Shown here: in pieces, positions 20,644 to 30,091 of the stretch
How the letters are laid out: the number at the start of each line of letters is the position of its first letter
Numbering within the stretch: position 1 is the first letter of the stretch
Origin: Haemophilus parainfluenzae
GTDB lineage: Bacteria; Pseudomonadota; Gammaproteobacteria; Enterobacterales; Pasteurellaceae
Assembly (NCBI RefSeq): GCF_014931275.1
Contig: NZ_CP063110.1
Coordinates: 395,001 to 459,000, forward strand
Reading direction: 5' to 3'
Length of the DNA stretch: 64,000 bases
The notes under the pieces: model-generated
The model's input: the letters and a program-made list of their open reading frames with translations, nothing else
Databases searched by the model: none
Told to the model about the DNA's origin: nothing
Made by a program: the position numbers and the translations under genes

Positions 20644-20720
20644 TGGCGCACCCGAGAGGATTCGAACCTCTGACCGCTCGGTTCGTAGCCGAGTACTCTA
20701 TCCAGCTGAGCTACGGGTGC
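20644..20720 (-). tRNA. tRNA-Arg (anticodon ACG), second copy
   Basis: 77 nt, the same as the neighbouring tRNA-Arg except for one base pair in the T-stem, where both sides changed together (A-T pair replaced by G-C). Confidence 0.97.
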
Positions 20721-20743
20721 AGAATAATAAAACTAAAAACAAA

Positions 20744-20837
20744 TGGCGGTGAGAGAGGGATTCGAACCCTCGATGGAGTTTTTGACCCCATACTCCCTTA
20801 GCAGGGGAGCGCCTTCAGCCTACTCGGCCATCTCACC
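20744..20837 (-). tRNA. tRNA-Ser (anticodon GCT)
   Basis: 94 nt with a long variable arm, acceptor GGTGAGA/TCTCACC, anticodon loop CTGCTAA (GCT) and encoded CCA. First gene of the Ser-Arg-Arg cluster. Confidence 0.97.
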
Positions 20838-20857
20838 ACAATCGGTTTGTGGGCGGT

Positions 20858-20885
20858 ATAATACGTTTTTTTGAAAATAAGTCAA
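20858..20885 (-). promoter_or_regulatory. tRNA cluster promoter
   Basis: Minus strand: TTGACT (20880-20885), 16-bp spacer, TATTAT (20858-20863), then a GC-rich discriminator (ACCGCCC) like that of the rRNA promoter at 482-509. Confidence 0.8.
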
Positions 20886-20941
20886 ATCATTTTTTGTAAA
20901 AGCCGTTTTGGTTGCTTGATTTATCTACATTTTGCATAAAT

Positions 20942-20983
20942 AAAGTGCGGTTGAAAAAACAAATAAATTTCCTACCGCACTTT
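20942..20983 (-). terminator. Dual uptake-sequence terminator after rep
   Basis: AAAGTGCGGT and ACCGCACTTT, 10-bp perfect stem with a 22-nt loop, just downstream of the rep stop. Confidence 0.65.
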
Positions 20984-20991
20984 AATCATCT

Positions 20992-23004
20992 CTAGCCTTT
21001 TAAAATGGCTCGTAAACGATCGAGCTGACTAGAAGTTTGTTGTTGCTTCTGCTCTACCGTTAATTTTGGCTTATCTTTTTCCCATTGCACATCATCTTGT
21101 GGTAACTCTGCCAAGAAACGGCTAGGCTCTGGGCGAATTAACTCGCCAAACTGACGTCGTTCACGACAAAGGGAAAAAGTGAGCGTTTGTTGTGCTCGAG
21201 TAATGCCCACATAGGCTAGACGGCGTTCTTCCTCTACATTATCTTCATCAATACTGGTTTGATGAGGCAAAATCCCCTCTTCCATACCGATTAAATACAC
21301 ATGGGGAAACTCTAAGCCTTTGGAGGCATGCAATGTCATTAATTGCACTTGATCACTCTCGTCATCGTCTTCGCCGCGTTCCATCATGTCGCGTAGCGTT
21401 AAACGAGTGACCACTTGATTTAAATTCATCGGCTCATTCACGTCATCGCCTTTGAGCATATCCTCTACCCAGCTAAATAAGGTTGCCACGTTTTTACTCT
21501 GCATTTCAGCAGCTTTCGGACTGGTGGCATACTCATACAAATATTCTTCGTAATGCAATGAAGAAAGTAACGAACGCACAGCGGTTTCAGGATCGGAACG
21601 TAAACTTTGATCGTTCAACTCCACAATCCAACGACCAAATTTTTGCAATGCATCATAGGCTTTTGGCGTGACTCGTTGCATGAGTTCAAACTCAAAAATC
21701 GCCTCAAATAAGCTGATATGTTTTTCCTGTGCCAACTCACCTAATTTTTGCAGTGTTGCAGTACCAATTTCCCGTTTTGGTATATTCACAATACGCAAAA
21801 AGGCTGCATCATCGTCTTGATTCACCAACAAACGCAAGTAGGCCATCATGTCCTTAATTTCAGCACGAGAGAAAAAAGACGTTCCACCAGAAATTTTGTA
21901 CGGAATGCGGTTTTGCATCAGCACTTTTTCCAATAGACGCGATTGATGATTCCCCCGATACAAAATCGCATAATCCTTGAATTTGGTTTTACGGCTAAAA
22001 CGATGGGCAATCAATTCCGCTACAATCCGTTCTGCTTCATGCTCTTCATTTTTCGCTTCAATGACTTGCAGTTTTTCACCTTCGCCCAAGTTGGAAAACA
22101 GCTTTTTGTCGAATACGTGCTCGTTGTTATCAATCAAAATGTTGGCACAATGCAAAATACGATGAGTGGAACGATAATTTTGTTCTAATTTGATGACTTG
22201 CAAACGCGGAAAATCATCACGTAAGCGCACCATATTTTGTGGACGAGCGCCTCGCCAAGAATAAATGGATTGGTCGTCATCACCCACTACGGTAAAGCAA
22301 GCTCTCTCGCCAACGAGTAATTTGATGAGTTCATATTGGCTGGTATTAGTATCTTGATATTCATCCACCAACAGATAGCGAATTTTCTCCTGCCATTTTG
22401 ACCGCACTTCTTCATTTTGTTTGAAGAGTAAGGTTGGCAACATAATTAAATCATCAAAATCCAACGCATTGTAAGCACGAATTTGCGCCGCATAACGCTC
22501 ATAACATTTTGCAAAGGTTTGATATTTGGCATCTTTTGCTAAGGCATAAGCCTGTTTTGGCGAAACCAAATCATTCTTCCAATTGGAAATAACCGAGATT
22601 AATTCTCGCAATAAATCCTTATCTTCCTGCAGAACATCTGCCGTCAGTTCTTTGAGTAAAGCAAGTTGATCGTGCTCATCAAACAAGGTCATATTCGATT
22701 TAAAGCCTAAAGCTTTATATTCCCGTTTGATAATGTCGAAACCTAAGGTATGGAAAGTGGAAACAATCAATCCTTTGGATTTTTCTTTACCAATGGAATG
22801 GGCTACACGCTCTTTCATTTCACGAGCGGCTTTGTTGGTAAAGGTCACGGCAGCGATCTGTTTAGGTAAATAACCACAGTGTTCAATCAAATGAGCAATC
22901 TTATTGATGATCACGCGAGTTTTGCCCGAGCCAGCACCAGCTAGCACCAAGCAAGGTCCACTGACATATTCGACAGCCTGTTGTTGTTGAGGATTGAGTT
23001 TCAT
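20992..23004 (-). CDS. rep: ATP-dependent DNA helicase Rep
   Basis: The 670-residue superfamily 1A helicase unwinds DNA 3' to 5' and clears proteins ahead of replication forks. The start [30 protein letters not shown] (Q motif and Walker A) matches E. coli Rep more closely than UvrD. Other helicase motifs are [21 protein letters not shown] (motif II), [13 protein letters not shown] (III), QNYRS (IV), [12 protein letters not shown] (V) and VGITRAQ (VI). Length matches E. coli Rep (673 aa). Confidence 0.96.
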   Translation of the reverse strand: MKLNPQQQQAVEYVSGPCLVLAGAGSGKTRVIINKIAHLIEHCGYLPKQIAAVTFTNKAAREMKERVAHSIGKEKSKGLIVSTFHTLGFDIIKREYKALGFKSNMTLFDEHDQLALLKELTADVLQEDKDLLRELISVISNWKNDLVSPKQAYALAKDAKYQTFAKCYERYAAQIRAYNALDFDDLIMLPTLLFKQNEEVRSKWQEKIRYLLVDEYQDTNTSQYELIKLLVGERACFTVVGDDDQSIYSWRGARPQNMVRLRDDFPRLQVIKLEQNYRSTHRILHCANILIDNNEHVFDKKLFSNLGEGEKLQVIEAKNEEHEAERIVAELIAHRFSRKTKFKDYAILYRGNHQSRLLEKVLMQNRIPYKISGGTSFFSRAEIKDMMAYLRLLVNQDDDAAFLRIVNIPKREIGTATLQKLGELAQEKHISLFEAIFEFELMQRVTPKAYDALQKFGRWIVELNDQSLRSDPETAVRSLLSSLHYEEYLYEYATSPKAAEMQSKNVATLFSWVEDMLKGDDVNEPMNLNQVVTRLTLRDMMERGEDDDESDQVQLMTLHASKGLEFPHVYLIGMEEGILPHQTSIDEDNVEEERRLAYVGITRAQQTLTFSLCRERRQFGELIRPEPSRFLAELPQDDVQWEKDKPKLTVEQKQQQTSSQLDRLRAILKG

Positions 23005-23017
23005 ATCTTAATGCAAA

Positions 23018-23230
23018 TTAATTTGACCACGCATAAGGCAATAATGCGGTATCTAATAAAAATGACAGTGGCAAATCTAAAATAGGCAAGCCCCATTTTT
23101 GTGCCATCTCTAAATCATAAGCCGCACCCGCGTAAGGTGTGTATTTATCCGATGGGTCGATTAATTTCACCACCGTACCACAACCAGTTAACGCTAAAAG
23201 TGCGGTTAAAATCAGAAGTGTTTTTTTCAT
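23018..23230 (-). CDS. YceK/YidQ-type small lipoprotein (DUF1375)
   Basis: The 70-residue protein has a lipoprotein signal ([13 protein letters not shown], Cys17), a short charged segment, and a C-terminal hydrophobic stretch ([21 protein letters not shown]) characteristic of the YceK/YidQ family. The signal peptide LTAL is encoded by an uptake sequence. Its ATG overlaps the coaD stop by 4 nt. The order waaA-coaD-lipoprotein-rep is, as I recall it, also that of H. influenzae. Function unknown. Confidence 0.8.
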   Translation of the reverse strand: MKKTLLILTALLALTGCGTVVKLIDPSDKYTPYAGAAYDLEMAQKWGLPILDLPLSFLLDTALLPYAWSN

Positions 23231-23703
23231 TCACGACGTGCTTTTAAGGCTAAATAGACGGCTTCCGGCACCAGTTCTTTCACATCGCCATGATGTAAAT
23301 AAATTTCTCGTACAATCGTGGAAGACACAAACGCCCATTTTTCTGTTGGTGGGAAAAACAAACTATCCACACCATCGGTTAATAAACGGTTTAACGCGGC
23401 CAGTTGTAATTCATATTCGAAGTCCGTCGTTGTACGCACGCCACGAATAATGGCGGTAATCTTTTTCGCTTTGATTTCATTTGCCAATAAATCAGAGAAT
23501 CCAAATACTTCCACATTGGGTAAATGATCGACCGATTGACGCACGAGCTCAACGCGTTCTTCTAATGAGAACAATGGCTTTTTGCTCGGACTATTCGCAA
23601 CCGCGACAAAAACTTTCGGGAAAATGACCGCACTTCGCGCAATAATATCTAAATGCCCGTTGGTAATCGGGTCAAACGTGCCGGGGTAAATTACGCTTGT
23701 CAT
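23227..23703 (-). CDS. coaD: Phosphopantetheine adenylyltransferase
   Basis: The 158-residue enzyme makes dephospho-CoA from 4'-phosphopantetheine and ATP. It shows the nucleotidyltransferase motif [12 protein letters not shown] at the N-terminus and [19 protein letters not shown] near the C-terminus. Length is normal (E. coli 159 aa). It overlaps waaA upstream and the small lipoprotein gene downstream by 4 nt each. Confidence 0.97.
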   Translation of the reverse strand: MTSVIYPGTFDPITNGHLDIIARSAVIFPKVFVAVANSPSKKPLFSLEERVELVRQSVDHLPNVEVFGFSDLLANEIKAKKITAIIRGVRTTTDFEYELQLAALNRLLTDGVDSLFFPPTEKWAFVSSTIVREIYLHHGDVKELVPEAVYLALKARRE

Positions 23704-24995
23704 TTATTGTTCTCCGAAATATTGGTTAAATAAGGATGAAGCAAATCTAAAAGACGCTGTAATGCGCCACGATTTTCGATTAATACCTCGTAGCCTGCAT
23801 TGCCTAAACGTTGACGTGCCCCTTTCGAATTCAATAACTTATCAATAATCTCTGACAATGCTTTTTCTGTTGAGTTGATTTGCAACACACCTTGCACTTC
23901 TAAGAGCGAAGTAAAGACTTCAGGGAAATTGAAGGTATGCTTTCCACTCACAACGGGTAATTTAAATGCCAAAGGCTCTAAAGGATTATGTCCCCCATGT
24001 TTGACCAAACTTCCGCCAACAAACGCAATATCTGAAATTCCATACATCAACATCAACTCACCCATGGTATCACCCAGAATTACTTGGGTATTTTCTGAAG
24101 GAATCTCCCCCGTTGAACGACGAATAAAGTTAAAGTTGGCTTTTTCAATTAAATCTGCCACTGGATTAAAACGTTCAGGATGACGAGGTACCAGCAATAA
24201 CAGCAAGTTTGGATGTTTTTTCAGTAACAAATGATGCGCTTGTAAAATGAGTTCTTCTTCCCCTTCGTGCGTACTCGCGGCAATCCAAATCTGACGATCT
24301 TTCGCCCAGCTTTCATGAAGTGCTTCAATGTCTTTAAGTAATTCATCACTAACCACAAGATCATATTTAATATTGCCAGTTAATTGCAGACGATCTTTCT
24401 CATAACCTAACTCTAAATAACGCTTTCCACTGATACTATCTTGTGGCGCAATCAAGCTGATTTGAGAAAGCATATACTGCAAGTATTGTTTGACTTTGCC
24501 ATAGCGTCTGGCTGAACGCGCAGAAAGGCGTGCATTCGCCACAATGAAAGGAATATTTCGACGAGCCAAACAATCAATCAAATTCGGCCAAAGCTCCGTT
24601 TCAATGACAATGAATACTTTAGGTTGAATAAAATCAATAAAACGATTGATGATACAAGGTAAATCGTAAGGTAAATAACAATGCGTCACAGTTTCCCCAA
24701 AGGCGGCTTTTACACGTTCAGAGCCTGTTGGCGTGACCGTTGTAAACGTGATTGGTAAATTCGGGTATTCCTTCTGAATACGTTTTACTAGCGGCGTAGC
24801 AGCAATCACTTCCCCTACCGATGCTGCATGAATGACGATCCCATCTTGTGTAGGCTTATCAAGATTCGCATAAATGCCATATCGCTCGCCTAAACGCTTG
24901 CGATAATTCGGAGCTTTGAGACTTCGTAGTAACATGAATAACAGCACAAAAGGCTGAATTAGATACATCAGGCAGGTATAAAAAAAACGCCACAT
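23700..24995 (-). CDS. waaA: 3-deoxy-D-manno-octulosonic acid (Kdo) transferase
   Basis: The 431-residue GT30 enzyme transfers Kdo from CMP-Kdo to lipid IVA. Features: an N-terminal membrane anchor ([20 protein letters not shown]), [13 protein letters not shown] with the catalytic-region glutamate, and [24 protein letters not shown] followed by [11 protein letters not shown] in the CMP-Kdo binding half. Haemophilus WaaA is known to be monofunctional, adding one Kdo; the sequence alone does not show this. It is divergent from lgtF across a 61-bp gap. Confidence 0.95.
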   Translation of the reverse strand: MWRFFYTCLMYLIQPFVLLFMLLRSLKAPNYRKRLGERYGIYANLDKPTQDGIVIHAASVGEVIAATPLVKRIQKEYPNLPITFTTVTPTGSERVKAAFGETVTHCYLPYDLPCIINRFIDFIQPKVFIVIETELWPNLIDCLARRNIPFIVANARLSARSARRYGKVKQYLQYMLSQISLIAPQDSISGKRYLELGYEKDRLQLTGNIKYDLVVSDELLKDIEALHESWAKDRQIWIAASTHEGEEELILQAHHLLLKKHPNLLLLLVPRHPERFNPVADLIEKANFNFIRRSTGEIPSENTQVILGDTMGELMLMYGISDIAFVGGSLVKHGGHNPLEPLAFKLPVVSGKHTFNFPEVFTSLLEVQGVLQINSTEKALSEIIDKLLNSKGARQRLGNAGYEVLIENRGALQRLLDLLHPYLTNISENNK

Positions 24996-25056
24996 AAAAT
25001 AAATTCGGTTATACTTACAGAAATTTCGGCTAGTATAGCAAAAAAAGGATCAAAAT

Positions 25057-25815
25057 ATGCCAACAATTAGCGTTGCCATGATTGTCAAAAATGAAGCGGC
25101 AGATCTTGCTCAATGTCTTGATACTGTAAAAGATTGGGTAGATGAAATCATTATTGTCGATTCAGGCAGTACTGATAACACGCAAGAAATTGCGGAACAA
25201 TATGGTGCAAAATTTTATTCGCATCCTGATTGGCCAGGTTTTGGCAAACAACGCCAACGTGCACAACAATATGTCACCAGTGATTATGTTTTGTGGCTAG
25301 ATGCCGATGAACGTGTCACACCGAAACTGCGTGAATCTATTCAACAAGCGGTTCAACAAGATGCTCCAAATACGGTTTATGATATTCCTCGTGTGAGTGA
25401 AGTGTTTGGGCGTGAAATTCGCCATTCAGGTTGGTATCCTGATTATGTGGTGCGTTTATATCGTACAAATTATGCAGGATATAACGATTCTCTGGTACAT
25501 GAAAAAGTGGTTTATCCTGAAAATACGAAAGTACAGAAATTAACTGGCGATCTGGAGCATTTCACCTATAAAAGCATTCATCACTATTTGGTGAAATCTG
25601 CGGGCTACGCCAAAGCTTGGGCTGACCAACGCCAAGCCAAAGGGAAAAAAGCAACGTTATGGCAAGGTATTAGTCATGCGATTAGCTGCTTTGTCAAAAT
25701 GTACATTTTAAAAGCAGGCTTCTTAGATGGAAAACAAGGTTTCCTGCTTGCAGTACTTTCGGCCCACTCCACCTTTGTGAAGTATGCTGATTTGTGGGAG
25801 AGAAAGCAGAAATAA
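25057..25815 (+). CDS. lgtF: LPS inner-core beta-1,4-glucosyltransferase (LgtF/WaaE type)
   Basis: The 252-residue family 2 glycosyltransferase starts with [20 protein letters not shown] and has the DxD-like segment WLDADERV that binds metal and nucleotide sugar. The C-terminal region ([31 protein letters not shown]) is characteristic of LgtF/WaaE, which adds glucose to the first heptose of the LPS core. Adjacency to waaA supports a role in lipooligosaccharide core assembly. AAAAGGATC lies before the start. Confidence 0.9.
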   Translation: MPTISVAMIVKNEAADLAQCLDTVKDWVDEIIIVDSGSTDNTQEIAEQYGAKFYSHPDWPGFGKQRQRAQQYVTSDYVLWLDADERVTPKLRESIQQAVQQDAPNTVYDIPRVSEVFGREIRHSGWYPDYVVRLYRTNYAGYNDSLVHEKVVYPENTKVQKLTGDLEHFTYKSIHHYLVKSAGYAKAWADQRQAKGKKATLWQGISHAISCFVKMYILKAGFLDGKQGFLLAVLSAHSTFVKYADLWERKQK

Positions 25816-25840
25816 ATTATTTCCAATATTGTCGATAATA

Positions 25841-25874
25841 AAAAAGTTGGATTCCTTTGAAATCCAACTTTTTT
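25841..25874. terminator. Bidirectional terminator between lgtF and slam
   Basis: AAAAAGTTGGATT and AATCCAACTTTTT form a perfect 13-bp stem with A- and T-tracts on both sides, between convergent genes. Confidence 0.9.
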
Positions 25875-25878
25875 ACAT

Positions 25879-27375
25879 TTAGAAACTTTTACCCACTTCG
25901 ATAAAGACTTGGTTTTTATCGTATGAATAAATCGCCATATTACTTTTCGTTTTACTATACGACCAAGTTACTTTTGGTGTAAAACCAGCATAGTGGAATT
26001 GTTTATGCCAAAGAGAAACAGAAGCACTATATTCGTTATTGCGCTGTTTCATACCTATAAACGATTGTTCAAGATAATTACGTTTTGCATAACCAAGTGT
26101 TGTGCTGGTTGTAATACCGAGTGGCCACTCTTGTCCCCAAGTTAAACGGGTACCAATTCGATTGTAAGCATTTGATCTGTCAGCCGCATATTTCTTTATC
26201 AAATCTAATGAAATTGACCAGAATTGGGTTGAGCTAGGAATAAACATTAATGAATTCGTTAAAGAATGCACTGCGCCATTATAATTTCGTTTATCGATCT
26301 CTTTTCTATAACGTTCATAACCAAAGTTATAAAGTGCAGAATATTTAAAGTTTTGGTTTAACCAATATCCCATTGATAAACTTGCACCATAAGTATCAGT
26401 GTATTGTTTTAAGCTATCTCCACCATTTAAACCACCACCATACCAACGCTTGTTAATATAGGGTGTCACTTGCACATTAAAACGAGCATCAGAATAACCG
26501 TATCCTAAGCCAATATGTCCGATTAAATCATTATATTTTTTATTATCCCAGTAATATCTGGAACTCATACTGCTATCAAAAGCAACGTATTTGCCGTTAG
26601 ATAAACTCCAACGTTTATCCGCTCCAATAGACAAACCAAGACCTTTACCTGTTTGACGAGGGGTATTATAGGTTACCTCACCACTACCAACAGCCATTTT
26701 GGTTCCCTGTTTTGCAGAATTTGCTAGATTTTTATCATTTAAAAAAGTTGTTGAGAAAGAGAAATTCCAGTTTTCTTTGCTATCAATCACTTCGATAAAT
26801 TTATCAAATACTGCAACATCTTGAGCGTTTTGAGTCGAAGCACGAAGTCTTTCAAACTGTGTTTTAGCTGCTTCGTATTCTTGGTTATAGAATAATGTTT
26901 CAGCAAGTTGATAGCGAATAAAATTATTTTCAGGGAAATCAGAAATGAGTTTACGGTATGAAACAACGGATTTATTCAAATCCTCTTCTCTTTCAAGGAT
27001 CGCCTTTGCCCAATCAATTAAAGAACGATCGGCATTAGGAACAGATTCATAAATTTGGATATAAACAGGAAGAACCGCTTTATTTGGATTAACCAGCGCT
27101 TCTAAAAATAAACGTTCTAACAGAGCTGGATTTTCAGCCAACTGCTTTCCAGTAAATCTCGCAACACTATTACCTTGATTTTCTTGCGCCATCGCACTTT
27201 GTTCAGATAAACGCTGTTTTCTTAACAAGTCTTCTTTTAGATTCTTTTGGTTAATATTTGGCATGCTTGCTTCATTTTGCAGCGGGTCTCTTTCCTGTAC
27301 AGGAGCGGGAGACGTTTGAGCATAAGTTGGTAATGCAATACTTGCAAGTGTCAGTAATAATGTTGATTTTTTCAT
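25879..27375 (-). CDS. Slam: surface lipoprotein assembly modulator (DUF560 barrel)
   Basis: The 498-residue protein has a signal peptide (MKKSTLLLTLASIALPTYA), an N-terminal alpha-helical TPR-like half (about residues 60-200: LAENPALLERLFLEAL, RYQLAETLFYNQEYEAAKTQFERL), then a 14-strand-type beta-barrel (about 205-498) ending in the outer-membrane signature VFIEVGKSF with a terminal Phe. This architecture is that of Slam translocators, which place specific lipoproteins on the cell surface. Its likely cargo is the lipoprotein gene immediately upstream (27446-28993). A strong terminator stands between the two, so Slam should be made at a lower level than its cargo. Confidence 0.87.
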   Translation of the reverse strand: MKKSTLLLTLASIALPTYAQTSPAPVQERDPLQNEASMPNINQKNLKEDLLRKQRLSEQSAMAQENQGNSVARFTGKQLAENPALLERLFLEALVNPNKAVLPVYIQIYESVPNADRSLIDWAKAILEREEDLNKSVVSYRKLISDFPENNFIRYQLAETLFYNQEYEAAKTQFERLRASTQNAQDVAVFDKFIEVIDSKENWNFSFSTTFLNDKNLANSAKQGTKMAVGSGEVTYNTPRQTGKGLGLSIGADKRWSLSNGKYVAFDSSMSSRYYWDNKKYNDLIGHIGLGYGYSDARFNVQVTPYINKRWYGGGLNGGDSLKQYTDTYGASLSMGYWLNQNFKYSALYNFGYERYRKEIDKRNYNGAVHSLTNSLMFIPSSTQFWSISLDLIKKYAADRSNAYNRIGTRLTWGQEWPLGITTSTTLGYAKRNYLEQSFIGMKQRNNEYSASVSLWHKQFHYAGFTPKVTWSYSKTKSNMAIYSYDKNQVFIEVGKSF

Positions 27376-27390
27376 AAGCCCTCAACGATA

Positions 27391-27419
27391 GAAAAAAACA
27401 GCCCATTTTCATGGGCTGT
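27391..27419 (-). terminator. Terminator between the surface lipoprotein gene and slam
   Basis: Minus strand: ACAGCCCA, AAAAT-containing loop, TGGGCTGT followed by seven T. It is a strong intrinsic terminator placed upstream of slam on the coding strand, so slam depends on read-through or on a promoter I cannot see in the 15 nt left. Confidence 0.88.
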
Positions 27420-27445
27420 CTGAATATTAAATATAACTCAAAAAA

Positions 27446-28993
27446 TTATTTTGCGTTATTTGCATCTGTACTTTCACCCCAAGCTGGAACTGGAGCTGGA
27501 GTAACTACAGGTGGAGCAACAAATGGAGTATTTTGTACTTTAGCACCGAATGATGCACCCCAGTTGTTCGCAGTGTCATTACTTGAAATCACACCACCTA
27601 ACTCTTGTGCTTGTGCACCGTATAAGCTAGCTTTTAACACACCTTGAGCACCATCGTGTTTAGTTGCGCTACCAGAGATGCTACCGTTATTTGCTAATGT
27701 ACCAGTGAAGTTAGCTAACTCAACATTGTGTTCTTTAACTTGTTGTTGAGTATTAGTTTCTGTCCATCTGTTGTAAAGGTTACCAGTTACATTTTTGCTT
27801 GCTAAATCAATGTCAGCTGCAACGTGAGTACCACTTACTAATGCGTATTCCGCACCTAAAGCATTTGGAAGACCTGATTTATCTTCATAGTCTTTGTCTA
27901 GGTTGTAAGTAACTGCGTGACCTTGGTAGTGTAATTTACCCGCTGCTGCTTCAGAACCGAAGTAAATATTTTTAAGATCGCTTGCTAAAGTTGCGCTATA
28001 TGGAGTGCTGTTTACACCACGGTAGAAGTAGTTATCTTCAGTACCGTTTTCACCGTAGCCACCGAAGCTTGCTACTTTAGTACCATATTGAGCAACATCT
28101 TTACCATCTTTAAGATCTGCTTCTTGTACTGCGTTTAATTTAGAGGTTACACGGCCGTATTGAACATAGTTCAATTTAGAACCTGCAGTGTATTTACCAT
28201 CAGCATCTTTTGCTGTGAATGGTGCGTTCGCTAATACAGTATCACCATCAGCGATGTTTTTCACTTCAGAATCACCATCAACGAAAGTTCTGTGACCATA
28301 CACTTCAGCAACAGAATCAGCTAAACGAGCATCAGTACGTGCATCTTTTGTATCAACTACGTTTTTACCTTCAGCTTTACGAGTATAGTTTAAACGACCT
28401 TCTTCATAAACATATGCTAAACCAGTATCATTACCTTTAGTATCTGTTTTAGTTGAAGCTTCACCGCCATTACGTGCCGCACCTACATTTGTGCTACCAT
28501 TAGCTGTTTTGTAAATGTGGCTTAATGTGTGTTGACCAGTAGTGTTAGCTGTGTTACCACGGAAGTCAAAATCTTCTAAGTAAGCTTGTTTTGCTTGAGT
28601 GTTCACAGAACCATCAGCGTTTAATGGAACCGCTACAACGATAGTGTCTAAGCTTGGGTGTAATTCAACTGTCATGTCAGTTGGAGAAACAGAAGATTTG
28701 CTGTTAGTTTCTACACCTTCACCAACGTTTAAGTTAGATTGAGTTTTCTTAACAAATTTAGCACCTACATCTTTTGTTTTTGCAACTAATGCTTCTGCAG
28801 CTGCTGCTTTTTCTGCTGCTGCTTTTTCTGCTGCTGCTTTTTCTGCTGCTGCTTGTTGAGCTGCTGCTTGTTGAGCTGCTGCTTGTTGAGCTGCTTCATC
28901 ATTGTTGCTGCTACCACCGCTAGAACCACATGCAGCTAATACTGCCGCACACGCTACTGTTAAACTAAATTTAATGAATTTGTTGTTTTTCAT
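27446..28993 (-). CDS. Slam-dependent surface lipoprotein, TbpB-like barrel domain
   Basis: The 515-residue precursor has a lipoprotein signal (MKNNKFIKFSLTVACAAVLAAC, Cys22) and a Gly/Ser/Asn linker. An alanine-rich stalk of six pentapeptides follows (three AAAQQ-type, then three AAAEK-type). A Tyr/Asn/Gly-rich body leads to a C-terminal eight-stranded barrel of the TbpB/factor-H-binding-protein type, shown by LANFTGTLANNGSISGSA and SLYGAQAQELGGVISS. The start at 28993 gives a proper signal peptide; an upstream ATG does not. Slam-associated proteins of this type bind host transferrin, haemoglobin or complement factors; the ligand here is unknown. It is the likely cargo of the adjacent Slam. 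Confidence 0.85.
   Translation of the reverse strand: MKNNKFIKFSLTVACAAVLAACGSSGGSSNNDEAAQQAAAQQAAAQQAAAEKAAAEKAAAEKAAAAEALVAKTKDVGAKFVKKTQSNLNVGEGVETNSKSSVSPTDMTVELHPSLDTIVVAVPLNADGSVNTQAKQAYLEDFDFRGNTANTTGQHTLSHIYKTANGSTNVGAARNGGEASTKTDTKGNDTGLAYVYEEGRLNYTRKAEGKNVVDTKDARTDARLADSVAEVYGHRTFVDGDSEVKNIADGDTVLANAPFTAKDADGKYTAGSKLNYVQYGRVTSKLNAVQEADLKDGKDVAQYGTKVASFGGYGENGTEDNYFYRGVNSTPYSATLASDLKNIYFGSEAAAGKLHYQGHAVTYNLDKDYEDKSGLPNALGAEYALVSGTHVAADIDLASKNVTGNLYNRWTETNTQQQVKEHNVELANFTGTLANNGSISGSATKHDGAQGVLKASLYGAQAQELGGVISSNDTANNWGASFGAKVQNTPFVAPPVVTPAPVPAWGESTDANNAK
28800..28889 (-). repeat. Six 15-bp repeats encoding the lipoprotein stalk
   Basis: Three exact copies of GCTGCTGCTTTTTCT (28800-28844) followed by three exact copies of GCTGCTGCTTGTTGA (28845-28889), plus strand. 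Each encodes five residues, AAAEK- or AAAQQ-type. Slippage would add or remove whole pentapeptides without shifting the frame. Confidence 0.95.
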
Positions 28994-29060
28994 AATGTAT
29001 GTAACCTTATAAAATTGGTTAGCCAATAGACTTATGCTATTACACGCTTGTGTTATAGCA

Positions 29061-29093
29061 CCTTTTGTATACAAAAGGCTAATAAAAGCCTTT
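29061..29093 (-). promoter_or_regulatory. Overlapping palindromes in the surface lipoprotein 5' UTR
   Basis: CCTTTTGTATACAAAAGG (29061-29078) is a perfect 18-bp palindrome. AAAGGCT and AGCCTTT (29074-29093) form a second 7-bp hairpin sharing five bases with it. In RNA only one can form at a time. Both are transcribed if the promoter at 29102-29130 is used. Confidence 0.55.
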
Positions 29094-29101
29094 CTGGGCG
29101 A

Positions 29102-29130
29102 ATTCTAGCAAAAGGAAAATAACGTTGCAA
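29102..29130 (-). promoter_or_regulatory. Surface lipoprotein gene promoter
   Basis: Minus strand: TTGCAA (29125-29130), 17-bp spacer, TAGAAT (29102-29107). The transcript would have a leader of about 100 nt. Upstream, GTAAATTT is repeated at 29173, 29184 and 29194. Confidence 0.75.
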
Positions 29131-29248
29131 CCTTGAAATGTCATATTCTTACCCCTTTTATCAACATTTAAGGTAAATTTTTTGTAAATTTACGTAAATT
29201 TCTTTAAGTTTACATATAACAATATATCAACACTTCTTCTATATATTA

Positions 29249-30091
29249 TTACCTCGGCACGCCTCTCAATAAAGGGATTGGCTCAAATGGTGCAACTGAG
29301 GTTGGCGCAGGAATATCATTAAAAATTAAGATAAATGGTTTAGGTGGCAAGATTTTTTCATTTCGCCACAAGCTTCCCATGCCGACTAATTGAATATCAT
29401 CGGGTAAATTTTTTATTCCTGATTTTAATACAGCTACGGTATTTGGGCGAGGGTGCCCAATAGCAATGGCTGTGCCATGTTTACGTGCATATTGAATGGC
29501 ATTCTGAAATTGCCGTTGCACATCCACTAAATTATCACTATCATCTAAAAAGATATGGCGATCTAATACGCGTACACCTTGCTCTTTTGCTATTTTTCCC
29601 GCGACTGATTTTCCGATAGTACGGCTATCTAAAAAGAATAAATGTTGCTCGCGAAGTGCGGACATTAAATAAGTCATTAATGTGGTATCGGCTGTGGCTG
29701 CACTGCCCATATGATTATTCATTCCGATTGCGTTTGGCACAATAGATTTGGCCTTTTTCACTCGCTCATTCACTTGCGCTTCAGATAACCCTAAAGTCAA
29801 ACCACCTTCCTCAATTTTAATATTGCTGACAGGCTGCATTGGCATATGAATAAGAATATCGTGATTCTGCGCTTTCGCTTGCTGATTGCGAATTTTGGCA
29901 TAGGGCGCAGCAGGAATGATGGCGACAGAGATTTCTTTTGGCATAGCCAAAATTTCCGCATCTTCTTTCGGATGATAGCCAATGTCATCGATCACAATGG
30001 CCAGTTTGCCTTGTGCAAAAGTAAATGCAGAGAAAAGTGCGGTTGAAAAAATGATTGTATTTTTGACCGCACTTTGAAAGAACCTTGCCAT
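29249..30091 (-). CDS. yibQ: YibQ-type divergent polysaccharide deacetylase family protein
   Basis: The 280-residue secreted protein belongs to the DUF610/YibQ family. After a signal peptide (ending SAFTFAQ) come KLAIVIDDIGYHPKEDAEIL, ILIHMPMQP, MNNHMGSA and AIAIGHPRPNTV, the catalytic-like blocks of the NodB-related fold. It follows envC with a 1-nt overlap (TAATG), as in enterics, which ties it to cell-wall processing; the enzymatic activity is not established. Two perfect uptake sequences lie about 29 bp apart in the signal-peptide region. Confidence 0.9.
   Translation of the reverse strand: MARFFQSAVKNTIIFSTALFSAFTFAQGKLAIVIDDIGYHPKEDAEILAMPKEISVAIIPAAPYAKIRNQQAKAQNHDILIHMPMQPVSNIKIEEGGLTLGLSEAQVNERVKKAKSIVPNAIGMNNHMGSAATADTTLMTYLMSALREQHLFFLDSRTIGKSVAGKIAKEQGVRVLDRHIFLDDSDNLVDVQRQFQNAIQYARKHGTAIAIGHPRPNTVAVLKSGIKNLPDDIQLVGMGSLWRNEKILPPKPFILIFNDIPAPTSVAPFEPIPLLRGVPR

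Noticed and set aside
20514..20837. tRNA cluster as an integration site
   Set aside because: No integrase, direct repeat of a tRNA 3' end or foreign DNA is found next to these tRNAs.
28800..28889. Tandem repeats as a CRISPR array or on/off phase-variation tract
   Set aside because: The units are contiguous 15-bp coding repeats without spacers, and length changes keep the reading frame.
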